In this document: piece by piece, positions 1 to 7,018 of the stretch
Numbering within the stretch: the stretch's first letter is position 1
Layout: each line of letters opens with the position of its first letter
NCBI GenBank assembly: GCA_023145275.1
Contig: JAGLEB010000081.1
Span: 1 to 10,474, forward strand
DNA: 10,474 nt
Origin: Flavobacteriales bacterium
GTDB lineage: Bacteria; Bacteroidota; Bacteroidia; Flavobacteriales; JADGDT01
Reading direction: 5' to 3'
The notes under the pieces: model-generated
Told to the model about the DNA's origin: nothing
Database searches by the model: none
Seen by the model: only the letters and a program-made list of their open reading frames with translations
Program-made: the position numbers and the translations under genes

Positions 1-41
1 TGCGAAACTTTAGTTAATTACTTTAAACATTATTTTGTATT

Positions 42-66
42 ACCTTAAATCCGCAAATGGATTTCT
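42..66 (+). repeat. Dispersed repeat arm, type A
   Basis: This 25-nt stretch begins ACCTTAAATCCGC and continues AAATGGATTTCT. It is identical over all 25 nt to the left arm of the palindrome at 7921-7973. After position 66 the similarity ends, and no partner arm in the opposite orientation follows before ubiE. It looks like a solitary end of a short mobile or palindromic element. The family is not one I can name. Confidence 0.8.
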
Positions 67-246
67 CCAAGAGTGGCAACTTACAACAGGGATTAATGCT
101 TGTCAGAATCTAACCTGCACTTTCAACGCATTACCATAAGCAACATTATATTACGTCACGGAGTTGCATTGACCAATTTTAAATGGCTAAATTATAATAA
201 TAGCCATATGCATTAAAGACATGTAAGACCTCTATATATAAGGGTT

Positions 247-314
247 GTCATATCGAGCGAAGACTTAGCCTAGTCAAGATATCTCCATTTCGCAAAAGCT
301 ACAGTCGATATGAC
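247..314. repeat. Palindromic intergenic element with GTCATATCGA ends
   Basis: The outer arms are a perfect 10-bp inverted repeat, GTCATATCGA (247-256) and TCGATATGAC (305-314), enclosing about 48 nt. The interior contains a smaller GACT/AGTC inverted pair (262-265 and 272-275). As far as I recall, elements with closely similar ends (GTCATTTCGA...TCGAAATGAC) are scattered between genes in many Bacteroidota genomes. This is probably one such interspersed palindromic repeat rather than a gene-specific regulator. Only one copy is present in the window, so repetition is inferred. Confidence 0.55.
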
Positions 315-491
315 GTATAAATGTGATGATAGGTGTAACTCACCTGTTAAAATAAGCCTTTAAGCCTTAACATCACTTCTGTACAAAACTTGATTCATTA
401 ATTATACAGGCTAACTGAGACTGTTGTGTTCAACAAATAAATTAAGTTATATTTTTACAAAAAAAACTTTTTACTTTCAACTTTTGATAGT

Positions 492-499
492 TACATTTG
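492..499 (+). promoter_or_regulatory. ubiE promoter, -7 box
   Basis: TACATTTG matches the Bacteroidota sigma -7 consensus TAnnTTTG and sits 25 nt before the ubiE ATG, implying a short leader of about 20 nt. The -33 region is weak: around 465-475 there are only T-rich tracts with no clear TTG. The box sequence is directly seen; its use as a promoter is inferred. Confidence 0.5.
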
Positions 500-524
500 C
501 CGCAATAATTTTTTATCATCAATA

Positions 525-1253
525 ATGGGGACACCGGTTAAGCCATATAAAAAGTCTGAATTAGGAAAGAAAGAGCAAGTAGCTAAAATGTTCGACAACA
601 TTTCGCCAAAATACGACTTCCTAAATCATTTTTTATCTATGGGAATAGATATTCAGTGGAGAAAAAAGGTTGTTAAAATGATAGCTAAAACTGAAGCTAA
701 ATACATTTTAGACATTGCCACTGGTACAGGAGATCTAGCAATTGCTATGAGTGGCTTAAATCCTGATAAAATTATTGGTCTCGATTTATCTGAAGGAATG
801 CTGAAAGTTGGTCGAGAAAAAATTAAAGCTAAAAATTTAGATTCTCTTATCGATATGATTCAAGGAGATTCTGAAAATCTTCCTTTCGAAGACAATACTT
901 TCGATGCTATCACCGTTTCATTTGGTGTAAGGAATTTTGAAAATCTAGAGAAAGGACTTAAAGAGATTCACAGGGTACTGAAACCTGGTGGAACTTTTAT
1001 TATTCTTGAATTTTCTCAACCACAGAAGTTTCCTATGAAACAACTGTATAGTTTCTACTCGAAACACATTTTGCCCACTTTCGGGAAAATGATTTCTAAC
1101 GACAGTTCTGCATATACGTATTTACCGGAGTCTGTAGAAGCTTTTCCTTATGGAAAAAAATTATTGCGTATTATTAAAAAAACAGGCTTCATTGGAGAAA
1201 AAGCAAAAGAATTAACTTTTGGAATCTCTACAATATACAGCTCAGTAAAGTAA
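525..1253 (+). CDS. ubiE: Demethylmenaquinone methyltransferase
   Basis: A cytoplasmic SAM-dependent C-methyltransferase catalysing the last step of menaquinone synthesis, demethylmenaquinone to menaquinone. Bacteroidota respire with menaquinone, so MenG is an equally apt name. The 242-residue length is typical. Both UbiE family signatures are visible: YDFLNHFLSMG...WR at residues 30-46 and RVLKPGG...LEFSQP at 140-156. The SAM-binding motif I is LDIATGTGD (62-70); GDSENLPF (114-121) and SFGVRN (122-127) are also characteristic. The start is supported by the conserved N-terminus (VKPYKKSELGKKEQV) and a -7 promoter box 25 nt upstream. porT follows after 20 nt, so the two are probably co-transcribed; this adjacency is common in Bacteroidota. 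No defect is seen. Confidence 0.95.
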   Translation: MGTPVKPYKKSELGKKEQVAKMFDNISPKYDFLNHFLSMGIDIQWRKKVVKMIAKTEAKYILDIATGTGDLAIAMSGLNPDKIIGLDLSEGMLKVGREKIKAKNLDSLIDMIQGDSENLPFEDNTFDAITVSFGVRNFENLEKGLKEIHRVLKPGGTFIILEFSQPQKFPMKQLYSFYSKHILPTFGKMISNDSSAYTYLPESVEAFPYGKKLLRIIKKTGFIGEKAKELTFGISTIYSSVK

Positions 1254-1273
1254 AACATTGAACAAACTTACCT

Positions 1274-1996
1274 ATGATTAAAAAAATACTTATTGCACTA
1301 ATTGTACTACCTGTTTTTTTTGTTAGTACTTCTTATGGCCAGCAGAAGAAATTTAAAAACATACAAAATTTCGATAAGAACAAATTTCATTGGGGCTTTT
1401 ATTTAGGATTGAATACTTTCGATTTTAAGTTAACACCGAATGAAGAATTTGGAATGACCGACACACACACAACTGCTGTCACTACTGAACCTGGACTAGG
1501 TTTCACAGTAGGTCTTATTGGAGATATGCGTCTTAACGATTATATAAACCTTAGGTTTGAGCCGGGACTAAGCATTACCGGAAGGTCTATTATTTATGAT
1601 GAGGAACTATATGGTGATCTTAGTGAGGAAGAAAGAACTCTTAATATACATTCTACTTATGCTTCTTTACCAGTATTAGTTAAGGTTGCCGGTAAAAGAA
1701 GAATCAACATTAGACCATACTTTATCGGTGGTGGAAGTTTGAACTTTGCATTCTCAAGTATTCAAAATGGAGACGGATCTGATAAAGAAAGTGAATTTAA
1801 ATCTACTAAAACAGAATTGTTTTGGGAAGCCGGTGGTGGTATAGATTGGTATTTACCAATGTTCAAGTTATCAACTGAGATAAGAGGTGCCTTTGGCATA
1901 AATGATATTTTAGGCGGATCAAAATCTAACGACCTAACAGACCCAATAGACAAGCTACAATCTAGAGCTGTATTTTTCGTTTTAAAATTTGAGTAA
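1274..1996 (+). CDS. porT: PorT-like outer-membrane beta-barrel protein (type IX secretion)
   Basis: Predicted outer-membrane beta-barrel of 240 residues. Residues 1-22 form a signal peptide: Lys-Lys, then a hydrophobic core, with likely cleavage after SYG and before QQ. The mature part has alternating short strands rich in aromatics and glycine (FHWGFYLGLN, PYFIGGG, EAGGGIDWYL) and ends in the aromatic strand AVFFVLKFE, as expected for a BAM substrate. Length and position directly after ubiE match PorT/SprT, a protein required for type IX secretion and gliding in Porphyromonas and Flavobacterium. The PorT name rests on context, length and general resemblance. The alternative is a generic PorT-family barrel unrelated to secretion. 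No other T9SS gene is in the window. It lies 20 nt after ubiE with no visible promoter of its own. Confidence 0.75.
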   Translation: MIKKILIALIVLPVFFVSTSYGQQKKFKNIQNFDKNKFHWGFYLGLNTFDFKLTPNEEFGMTDTHTTAVTTEPGLGFTVGLIGDMRLNDYINLRFEPGLSITGRSIIYDEELYGDLSEEERTLNIHSTYASLPVLVKVAGKRRINIRPYFIGGGSLNFAFSSIQNGDGSDKESEFKSTKTELFWEAGGGIDWYLPMFKLSTEIRGAFGINDILGGSKSNDLTDPIDKLQSRAVFFVLKFE

Positions 1997-2004
1997 AAAT
2001 GCCT

Positions 2005-2032
2005 TAACTTTGTCGAAATTTAATATTCGACA
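2005..2032 (+). promoter_or_regulatory. Promoter with overlapping inverted repeat, upstream of FAD dehydrogenase
   Basis: TAACTTTG (2005-2012) fits the TAnnTTTG -7 consensus and lies 23 nt before the ATG at 2036. A perfect 7-bp inverted repeat, TGTCGAA (2011-2017) and TTCGACA (2026-2032), overlaps the end of the box and spans the expected transcription start and leader. It could be an operator or a leader hairpin masking the start codon. No strong -33 TTG is seen at the right distance. The sequences are observed; the functions are inferred. Confidence 0.45.
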
Positions 2033-2035
2033 ATA

Positions 2036-3592
2036 ATGCAAAAAGAACTCCAATTAACACTGAGCCCAAAATCTGCTGCCGATGAGTGGTTGATAAAAAA
2101 AGAAGCTGCAAAAAAGCTTGGAGTGTCATTTGAGCGAATAAACCACATCCGACAAATTAGGAGATCTATTGATGCTAGAAAGCGCACGATAAAAATAAAT
2201 ATGCTTATCGAGGTTTACCTCGATGGTGAAGAACCGAAGGCTGATGATAGTTTCACAATAAACTACCCTAATGTTTCATCAAAAAAGCAGGTAATTGTTG
2301 TTGGTAGTGGCCCTGCAGGAATGTTTGCAGCTCTGCGCTTAATAGAATTAGGGTATAAACCAATTGTACTCGAGAGAGGAAAGGACGTTCAAACTCGTAG
2401 AAAAGATCTAAAAAAAATAAACCAAGACCATATTGTAAATCCTGAGTCTAACTACTGCTTTGGCGAGGGTGGTGCTGGAACTTATTCTGATGGCAAGCTA
2501 TATACACGTTCAAAAAAACGGGGTAACATTAGCCGTATTCTCGATATTCTTATCGCCCACGGAGCCATTGAAGACATTAAAGTAAACGCACAGCCGCATA
2601 TCGGCACCAATAAATTACCTCACATTGTAAAAGCTATTAGAGAAAGCATCGTCAATGCAGGAGGAGAGTATCTATTCGACCAAAAAGTTAGTGATTTTAT
2701 TATTGATGGTAATCGAATAAAAGGAGTAGAAACTACAAGTGGAGATAAATTCTATGGCGAAGGAGTTGTATTAGCTACGGGCCACTCTGCAAGAGACATC
2801 TACGAAACCTTACATCAAAAAGGAATATTGTTAGAGTCCAAATCATTTGCAATGGGAGTGCGTATAGAACACCCTCAAGAATTAATTGACTCTATACAAT
2901 ACCACTGCGATTTGAGAGGACCTTACTTGCCAGCTGCTGCATACAAATTAGTATCACAGTCAAACAATCGAGGTGTATATTCGTTCTGCATGTGTCCGGG
3001 TGGATTCATTGTCCCATCGGCTACTGCGCCAGATGAAGTTGTTGTAAACGGAATGTCTCCATCTACAAGGCACAACGAGTTTGCAAATTCTGGGATGGTA
3101 GTTTCTATAGAACAGGAAGACCTAAAAGATTATCAAAAATACGGTCCATTAGCAGGAATGTACTATCAAAAGGCACTAGAGCAAATGGCTTTTATTGCTG
3201 GAGGAAAGACTCAAGCCGCTCCAGCTCAAAAAATGGTTGATTTTGTAAATGGGCGACTATCTACAAAACTCAACGGCACTTCATACGTACCTGGTCTAAA
3301 TTCAGCTCCATTACACGAATTACTACCTTCGGTGATAGGAAAACAATTGCAAAATGGCTTTAAAGATTTTGGAAAGAAGATGAATGGATTTCTAACAAAT
3401 GAAGCCCAAATTTTAGGAGTAGAATCAAGAACTTCATCGCCCGTAAGAATTCCTCGAAATAAAGAAACGCTTGAACACCCACAAATAAAAGGCTTATTCC
3501 CTTCGGGCGAGGGTGCTGGATATGCTGGTGGTATTGTGTCTGCAGCTATTGATGGAGAAAGATGTGCAGAAGCTTTAATAAGAAGTCTTTAA
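2036..3592 (+). CDS. FAD-dependent dehydrogenase, COG2509 family
   Basis: An NAD(P)/FAD-dependent oxidoreductase of 518 residues, the usual size for the COG2509 'uncharacterised FAD-dependent dehydrogenase' family; the substrate is unknown. Residues 1 to about 80 form the small alpha/beta N-terminal domain of this family. Next comes the dinucleotide-binding motif VIVVGSGPAG (GxGxxG at 90-95), with the ribose-binding acidic residue in LERG (113). FGEGGAGTYSDGKLYTR (142-158) and the second FAD-contacting motif LATGHSARD (246-254) are conserved. The C-terminal FAD-closing segment is GEGAGYAGGI (491-500). There is no signal peptide, so it is probably cytosolic. It has its own -7 box and is followed after 7 nt by the P-loop gene, suggesting an operon. 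The family is clear; the physiological role is not known to me. Confidence 0.85.
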   Translation: MQKELQLTLSPKSAADEWLIKKEAAKKLGVSFERINHIRQIRRSIDARKRTIKINMLIEVYLDGEEPKADDSFTINYPNVSSKKQVIVVGSGPAGMFAALRLIELGYKPIVLERGKDVQTRRKDLKKINQDHIVNPESNYCFGEGGAGTYSDGKLYTRSKKRGNISRILDILIAHGAIEDIKVNAQPHIGTNKLPHIVKAIRESIVNAGGEYLFDQKVSDFIIDGNRIKGVETTSGDKFYGEGVVLATGHSARDIYETLHQKGILLESKSFAMGVRIEHPQELIDSIQYHCDLRGPYLPAAAYKLVSQSNNRGVYSFCMCPGGFIVPSATAPDEVVVNGMSPSTRHNEFANSGMVVSIEQEDLKDYQKYGPLAGMYYQKALEQMAFIAGGKTQAAPAQKMVDFVNGRLSTKLNGTSYVPGLNSAPLHELLPSVIGKQLQNGFKDFGKKMNGFLTNEAQILGVESRTSSPVRIPRNKETLEHPQIKGLFPSGEGAGYAGGIVSAAIDGERCAEALIRSL

Positions 3593-3599
3593 GTATATA

Positions 3600-4154
3600 A
3601 TGGAGACAAAGAAAAACTTATTGCTTATTGGTGGCACGAAACAAAACATTGGAAAGACTACTTTTACTTGTGATGTAATTAAAGCATATTCTCCAAATAA
3701 TAAAATAATTGCAATAAAAACATCCTGTCATTTTCACGGTATTCTCGATACTGATATCGTGATTGCCAACAACGATAAATTTGTAATAGTTAAGGAAACC
3801 GTTACAAATACGGGGAAAGATAGTGCGAGGATGCTTGGCTTAGGTGCTAATGAAGTATATTTCATTCAAAGTAAGGATGAATTTATAGGCGAGGCATATT
3901 CTTTTCTCGAGAAATATTTTGACAATAATTCCCTAATAATTTGTGAATCTGCTAGTCTGCGATCTTATATAAAATCCTCAGTATTTATAGTTCTAAAAGC
4001 TAGTGAAGATGAAAAAATCCCCGATAATAAAACAAACCTTCACAAAGCAGACATTTTTGTGATTGACTATCTTTCAAAAGTGGAAAATATTGATATATTT
4101 GTCGAAATAAGGCATAATTGCTGGAAATTAACGAATAAAAAATTATCATGTTAA
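3600..4154 (+). CDS. Small P-loop NTPase, MobB/BioD-like, function unknown
   Basis: A 184-residue cytosolic protein with an N-terminal nucleotide-binding loop: hydrophobic strand NLLLI followed by GGTKQNIGKTT (11-21). The spacing (G, five residues, GKT) resembles the SIMIBI-class loop of BioD/CobQ-type synthetases, and the Lys before the loop glycine recalls MobB. KTSCHFHG (40-47) follows the second strand and places one Cys and two His close together, a possible metal or substrate site. CESASLRSYI (about 115-124) occupies the place of the acidic segment after a beta strand (Walker B-like), and a further hydrophobic strand FVIDYL lies near 153-158. It lies 7 nt after the FAD dehydrogenase and overlaps the next gene by 7 nt, so translation is probably coupled. 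No molybdenum or biotin gene is nearby, so neither pathway is assigned. Confidence 0.7.
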   Translation: METKKNLLLIGGTKQNIGKTTFTCDVIKAYSPNNKIIAIKTSCHFHGILDTDIVIANNDKFVIVKETVTNTGKDSARMLGLGANEVYFIQSKDEFIGEAYSFLEKYFDNNSLIICESASLRSYIKSSVFIVLKASEDEKIPDNKTNLHKADIFVIDYLSKVENIDIFVEIRHNCWKLTNKKLSC

Positions 4155-4834
4155 AAAAATTACTCGGATTATTAATACTATTATCACTCTCTATTACGTC
4201 GTATTCTCAACACAGAAGAGGCTCGCAAGTAAATTTCAAAGAATCAGGAAAGAAACAAGAACCATTATCAAAACAGTTTGAAACAAAAGAAAGACTGCTT
4301 GAAGTGGGCTTAATTGCTTCTTATCAATTTGGGGGTAAATTTTATGCTTACACAAATAATTTCGTTGAAGAAATACGAATTTCAGATGGTACATCGTACG
4401 GTATTACTGCAAGTATTGCATCTAAATGGAATACACGAGTAGAGCTTGCTTTTAGCTGGCAAGAAACTAGTATGTACGGAAATGGTACTAGTGATTGGAG
4501 AGAAGGAGTGTCTATAAGATACTATCAAATAGGTGTTATTAAAGAAATGCCTAATGGAAAGATAATTCCTTATGGTACTATTTCGATGGGGGCTGTACAA
4601 ATTGACTCGGAAAATGATAGATACTCTGACGAATGGAAGTTTGCAATTACATTAGGGGGTGGATTAAAATACTATTTAACCGATGCAATAGGTATTAAAC
4701 TTGAAGCTAGAATGATGGCACCAATTTCGTACGGTGGACTTTACTTAGGCACAGGAGGCTCAGGTGTAAGTGCTGGTTCTGCAACAATGCAAGGTTATTT
4801 TGGAGGTGGACTAACTTTTGCTCTAGCTAGATAA
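4148..4834 (+). CDS. Outer-membrane beta-barrel protein, unknown function
   Basis: A 228-residue secreted protein. Residues 1-20 are a signal peptide (KK, a leucine-rich core, likely cleavage after SYS and before QH). A basic, polar stretch of about 30 residues follows, then alternating aromatic/glycine strands (LLEVGLIASYQFGG, GITASIASKW, RVELAFSWQ, YGTISMGAVQ, GGGLKYYL) typical of a small 8-strand-like barrel. The C-terminus GYFGGGLTFALAR is strand-like but does not end in the usual aromatic residue. The ATG lies inside the end of the P-loop gene (overlap ATGTTAA, 4148-4154), implying translational coupling. It is distantly reminiscent of porT at 1274 but shows no obvious identity. No function can be assigned. 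Confidence 0.75.
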   Translation: MLKKLLGLLILLSLSITSYSQHRRGSQVNFKESGKKQEPLSKQFETKERLLEVGLIASYQFGGKFYAYTNNFVEEIRISDGTSYGITASIASKWNTRVELAFSWQETSMYGNGTSDWREGVSIRYYQIGVIKEMPNGKIIPYGTISMGAVQIDSENDRYSDEWKFAITLGGGLKYYLTDAIGIKLEARMMAPISYGGLYLGTGGSGVSAGSATMQGYFGGGLTFALAR

Positions 4835-4865
4835 TTTTATCATACTATTTTCTAAAAAAAAAGTT

Positions 4866-4873
4866 TAATTTTG
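4866..4873 (+). promoter_or_regulatory. galE promoter, -7 box
   Basis: TAATTTTG matches TAnnTTTG and lies 23 nt before the galE ATG. The 62-nt gap after the barrel gene has no clear terminator hairpin, so read-through is also possible. No TTG -33 box is visible at 17-23 nt spacing; only T-rich sequence near 4848-4851. The promoter role is inferred. Confidence 0.5.
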
Positions 4874-4896
4874 CACTGCAAAAAAAACAATACACA

Positions 4897-5919
4897 ATGA
4901 GCAAAATACTTGTAACAGGTGGAACTGGATATATAGGATCACATACAGCAATTGAGTTAATCAAATCTGGACATGAAGTTTTAATTATCGACGATCTTTC
5001 TAATTCTAAAATAGAAGCACTTGATATTATTGAAAAACTTTCAGGCAAACGACCTGTTTTCGAACAATTTAAACTGAGAGATAGTGCAAAGGTAGACGAC
5101 TTTTTTGAGGAATATGATATTGATGCTGTTATACATTTTGCAGCTTCAAAAGCCGTTGGCGAATCAGTTGCATTCCCAATGAAATATTATAAAAACAATT
5201 TAGTTTCTCTGGCTAACGTTGTAGATGCTATGTCGGTTAATAATGTGAAAAATATTGTTTTCTCTTCTTCTGCAACTGTTTATGGACAACCTGACAAACT
5301 TCCAGCTACAGAAGAAACTCCAATATTACCTGCAGAGTCTCCTTACGGAAACACAAAACAGATTGGAGAAGAAATGCTGTTAGACCAAACAAAAGCAAGC
5401 GATACTTTTACTGCTATTGCATTAAGATATTTTAATCCTATTGGAGCTCATGAAAGTGGCGAAAATGGTGAATTGCCAATGGGCACGCCTAACAATTTAA
5501 TGCCATTTATAACACAAACAGCTATTGGCCTTAGAGATGAGCTTAAAATTTTTGGAGATGATTACAATACTCCTGACGGCACAGCTGTAAGAGACTACAT
5601 CCACGTAGTTGATATTGCAAAAGCTCATATAAAGGCAGTAGAAAGAATGATTGATGGAAAAACAGAATCTCAGTTCGAAGTGTTCAACCTTGGTACAGGT
5701 AAAGGATTTTCGGTAAAGCAAGTAATAGAATCATTCGAAAAGACTACTGGTGTTAATCTAAACTATTCTATTGCTCCAAGACGTATTGGCGATGTTGAAC
5801 AAATATACGCTTCAACAGAAAAGGCCAACGAAATATTGGGATGGAGAGCAGATAAAACTCTAGACGAGATGACTCTTTCAGCATGGAAATGGGAAAAGCA
5901 CTTAAAAGAAAATAAATAA
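4897..5919 (+). CDS. galE: UDP-glucose 4-epimerase
   Basis: A cytosolic NAD-dependent epimerase of the extended short-chain dehydrogenase family that interconverts UDP-glucose and UDP-galactose (possibly also the N-acetyl forms) for galactose use and surface glycans. The 340-residue length is standard. The NAD-binding motif is GGTGYIG (8-14). The active-site serine lies in FSSSATVYG (122-130, Ser125 by alignment with E. coli Ser124), and the catalytic pair is YGNTK (Tyr150, Lys154). RYFNPIGAHESG and the C-terminal RIGDVEQIYA are typical of GalE. It has its own -7 box and ends before a strong terminator, so it appears monocistronic or the last gene of the run. No unusual features. Confidence 0.95.
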   Translation: MSKILVTGGTGYIGSHTAIELIKSGHEVLIIDDLSNSKIEALDIIEKLSGKRPVFEQFKLRDSAKVDDFFEEYDIDAVIHFAASKAVGESVAFPMKYYKNNLVSLANVVDAMSVNNVKNIVFSSSATVYGQPDKLPATEETPILPAESPYGNTKQIGEEMLLDQTKASDTFTAIALRYFNPIGAHESGENGELPMGTPNNLMPFITQTAIGLRDELKIFGDDYNTPDGTAVRDYIHVVDIAKAHIKAVERMIDGKTESQFEVFNLGTGKGFSVKQVIESFEKTTGVNLNYSIAPRRIGDVEQIYASTEKANEILGWRADKTLDEMTLSAWKWEKHLKENK

Positions 5920-5932
5920 TTTCATAAAAAAA

Positions 5933-5961
5933 GCGGATAATCAAATTATCCGCTTTTTTTT
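5933..5961. terminator. Bidirectional intrinsic terminator between galE and apbE
   Basis: A perfect 9-bp stem, GCGGATAAT (5933-5941) and ATTATCCGC (5945-5953), closes a 3-nt loop. It is followed by eight T (5954-5961) and preceded by seven A (5926-5932), so it can terminate in both directions. It sits 13 nt after the galE stop and 33 nt beyond the apbE stop on the other strand, as expected between convergent genes. Confidence 0.92.
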
Positions 5962-5994
5962 ATCCTATACATACAGGCTAACTAGTCACAATAA

Positions 5995-7017
5995 TTATTT
6001 TTCTAAGCTTTCGGCAAAGGCTTTAGTATAATATTTTTTCCAATTTCCATCTTCATCAACATAAATTAAATATGCATCTAATTCAGGGTGTTTCTTCAAA
6101 AATTCTTTTGTTTCGTTTAATCCCATAGCCATAAAGGTAGTGGCATAAGCATCAGCAAGAGTACAGTTCTCTGCAATTACGGAAGCACTCAACATATTAC
6201 TTCTACTCGTGAAACCAGTTTTAGCGTTGACTGTGTGTACAAACTTCTCTCCAGTAAGCGAATCAATTCTGAATCGTCTATAATTACCAGATGTTGCCAT
6301 AGCTTTATCAGTGATATCTATTATCGCCGTTAGAGGTCTTTCATCTACATCATCAGGTTTCGGATCATCAATTCCAATTCTCCAAACTGCGCCATTAAGT
6401 TTATGTCCTTTTGCAACAATCTCCCCTCCTATCTCGATTAAGTAGTTATTAACTCCAATCCCGTCAAAAAAGACTGCCACCCTATCTAGTGTATATCCTT
6501 TAGCTATAGCATTAAAATCTATTTGAGTTCCTTTTAAGTCCATATGAAATCTTCCATCTGACAAAACCCTAGTCTTGTCAAGCCCAACAGTTCTCATCAA
6601 TTCAGCAACTTTACTTTTAGTTAAGTCATTTAATTGCCCCTTAGGTCCAAAGCCCCATGCATTAACAAGTAAACCAATCGTAGGATCGAACATTCCATCG
6701 GACTCTTCCCAAACCTTTATAGAGGTATTATATACATCAACAAACATATGATCTACAACTACTGTAGTATCTCCTTTATTAATTCTTGAAATATCAGAAC
6801 TTGGTACATAGGTTGACATCGACTTTATAATTGCCATATAAACACTATCTATCTCTGGCTGCAGATTCTTATCAGAATCTGACAAGTATTTTATATGATA
6901 TGTTGTCCCCAAGGTAAAACCAGAAAGCGAATGAACAACTAAGTCTTTATCTTCGCTACAAGATGTAACGAACACTCCCAAAAATAATAATGCAATAATT
7001 CTAAATTTAATTCTCAT
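5995..7017 (-). CDS. apbE: FAD:protein FMN transferase (lipoprotein)
   Basis: ApbE transfers FMN from FAD to a threonine of target proteins, classically NqrB and NqrC of the Na+-translocating NADH:quinone reductase; it acts outside the inner membrane. The 340-residue protein has a lipoprotein signal with lipobox VTSC (Cys20). Recognisable motifs are GTTYHIKY (37-44), DPTIGLLVNAWGFGP (111-125), the FAD-binding segment IAKGYTLD (171-178), IEIGGEI (194-200), TSGNYRRF (242-249), HTVNAKTG (261-268) and the metal-binding CTLADAYATT (285-294, with Asp289 and the Thr pair 293/294). All catalytic positions appear intact. It starts one base after the small Nqr-associated gene and must be co-transcribed with it. 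The nqrA-F genes are not in the window. The downstream end is served by the shared terminator at 5933-5961. Confidence 0.93.
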   Translation of the reverse strand: MRIKFRIIALLFLGVFVTSCSEDKDLVVHSLSGFTLGTTYHIKYLSDSDKNLQPEIDSVYMAIIKSMSTYVPSSDISRINKGDTTVVVDHMFVDVYNTSIKVWEESDGMFDPTIGLLVNAWGFGPKGQLNDLTKSKVAELMRTVGLDKTRVLSDGRFHMDLKGTQIDFNAIAKGYTLDRVAVFFDGIGVNNYLIEIGGEIVAKGHKLNGAVWRIGIDDPKPDDVDERPLTAIIDITDKAMATSGNYRRFRIDSLTGEKFVHTVNAKTGFTSRSNMLSASVIAENCTLADAYATTFMAMGLNETKEFLKKHPELDAYLIYVDEDGNWKKYYTKAFAESLEK

Positions 7018-7018
7018 C

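Larger units (their letters stand above)
1..524. other. Non-coding region upstream of ubiE
   Basis: I find no convincing gene here. The ATG-initiated frames I followed on the + strand stop within about 20 codons, and I see no tRNA-like T-loop or rRNA-like sequence. It holds one arm of the ACCTTAAATCCGC repeat family (42-66), a palindromic element (247-314), a small hairpin with 5-bp stem AGGTG/CACCT (331-345) and the ubiE promoter near 492-499. The upstream neighbour lies outside the window, so part of this could be its 3' flank. Confidence 0.6.

Noticed and set aside
331..345. AGGTG/CACCT 5-bp hairpin
   Set aside because: Too short to separate from chance; no T tract or conserved context.
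404..416. 13-nt direct repeat ATACAGGCTAACT at 404-416 and 5971-5983
   Set aside because: No symmetry or extension beyond 13 nt; one such match is expected by chance in about 10 kb of AT-rich DNA.
1762..1953. 63-codon minus-strand frame inside porT
   Set aside because: It lies wholly within a well-supported + strand gene, has no family features and no promoter; a shadow of porT.
4382..4600. 72-codon minus-strand frame inside the barrel gene
   Set aside because: Antisense shadow with low-complexity Ser/His/Thr composition and no recognisable motif.
4845..5048. 67-codon minus-strand frame over the galE start
   Set aside because: It covers the galE promoter and N-terminus, which are firmly supported on the + strand.
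5497..5721. 74-codon minus-strand frame inside galE
   Set aside because: It is antisense to conserved galE sequence and has Cys/Ser/Tyr-rich shadow composition.
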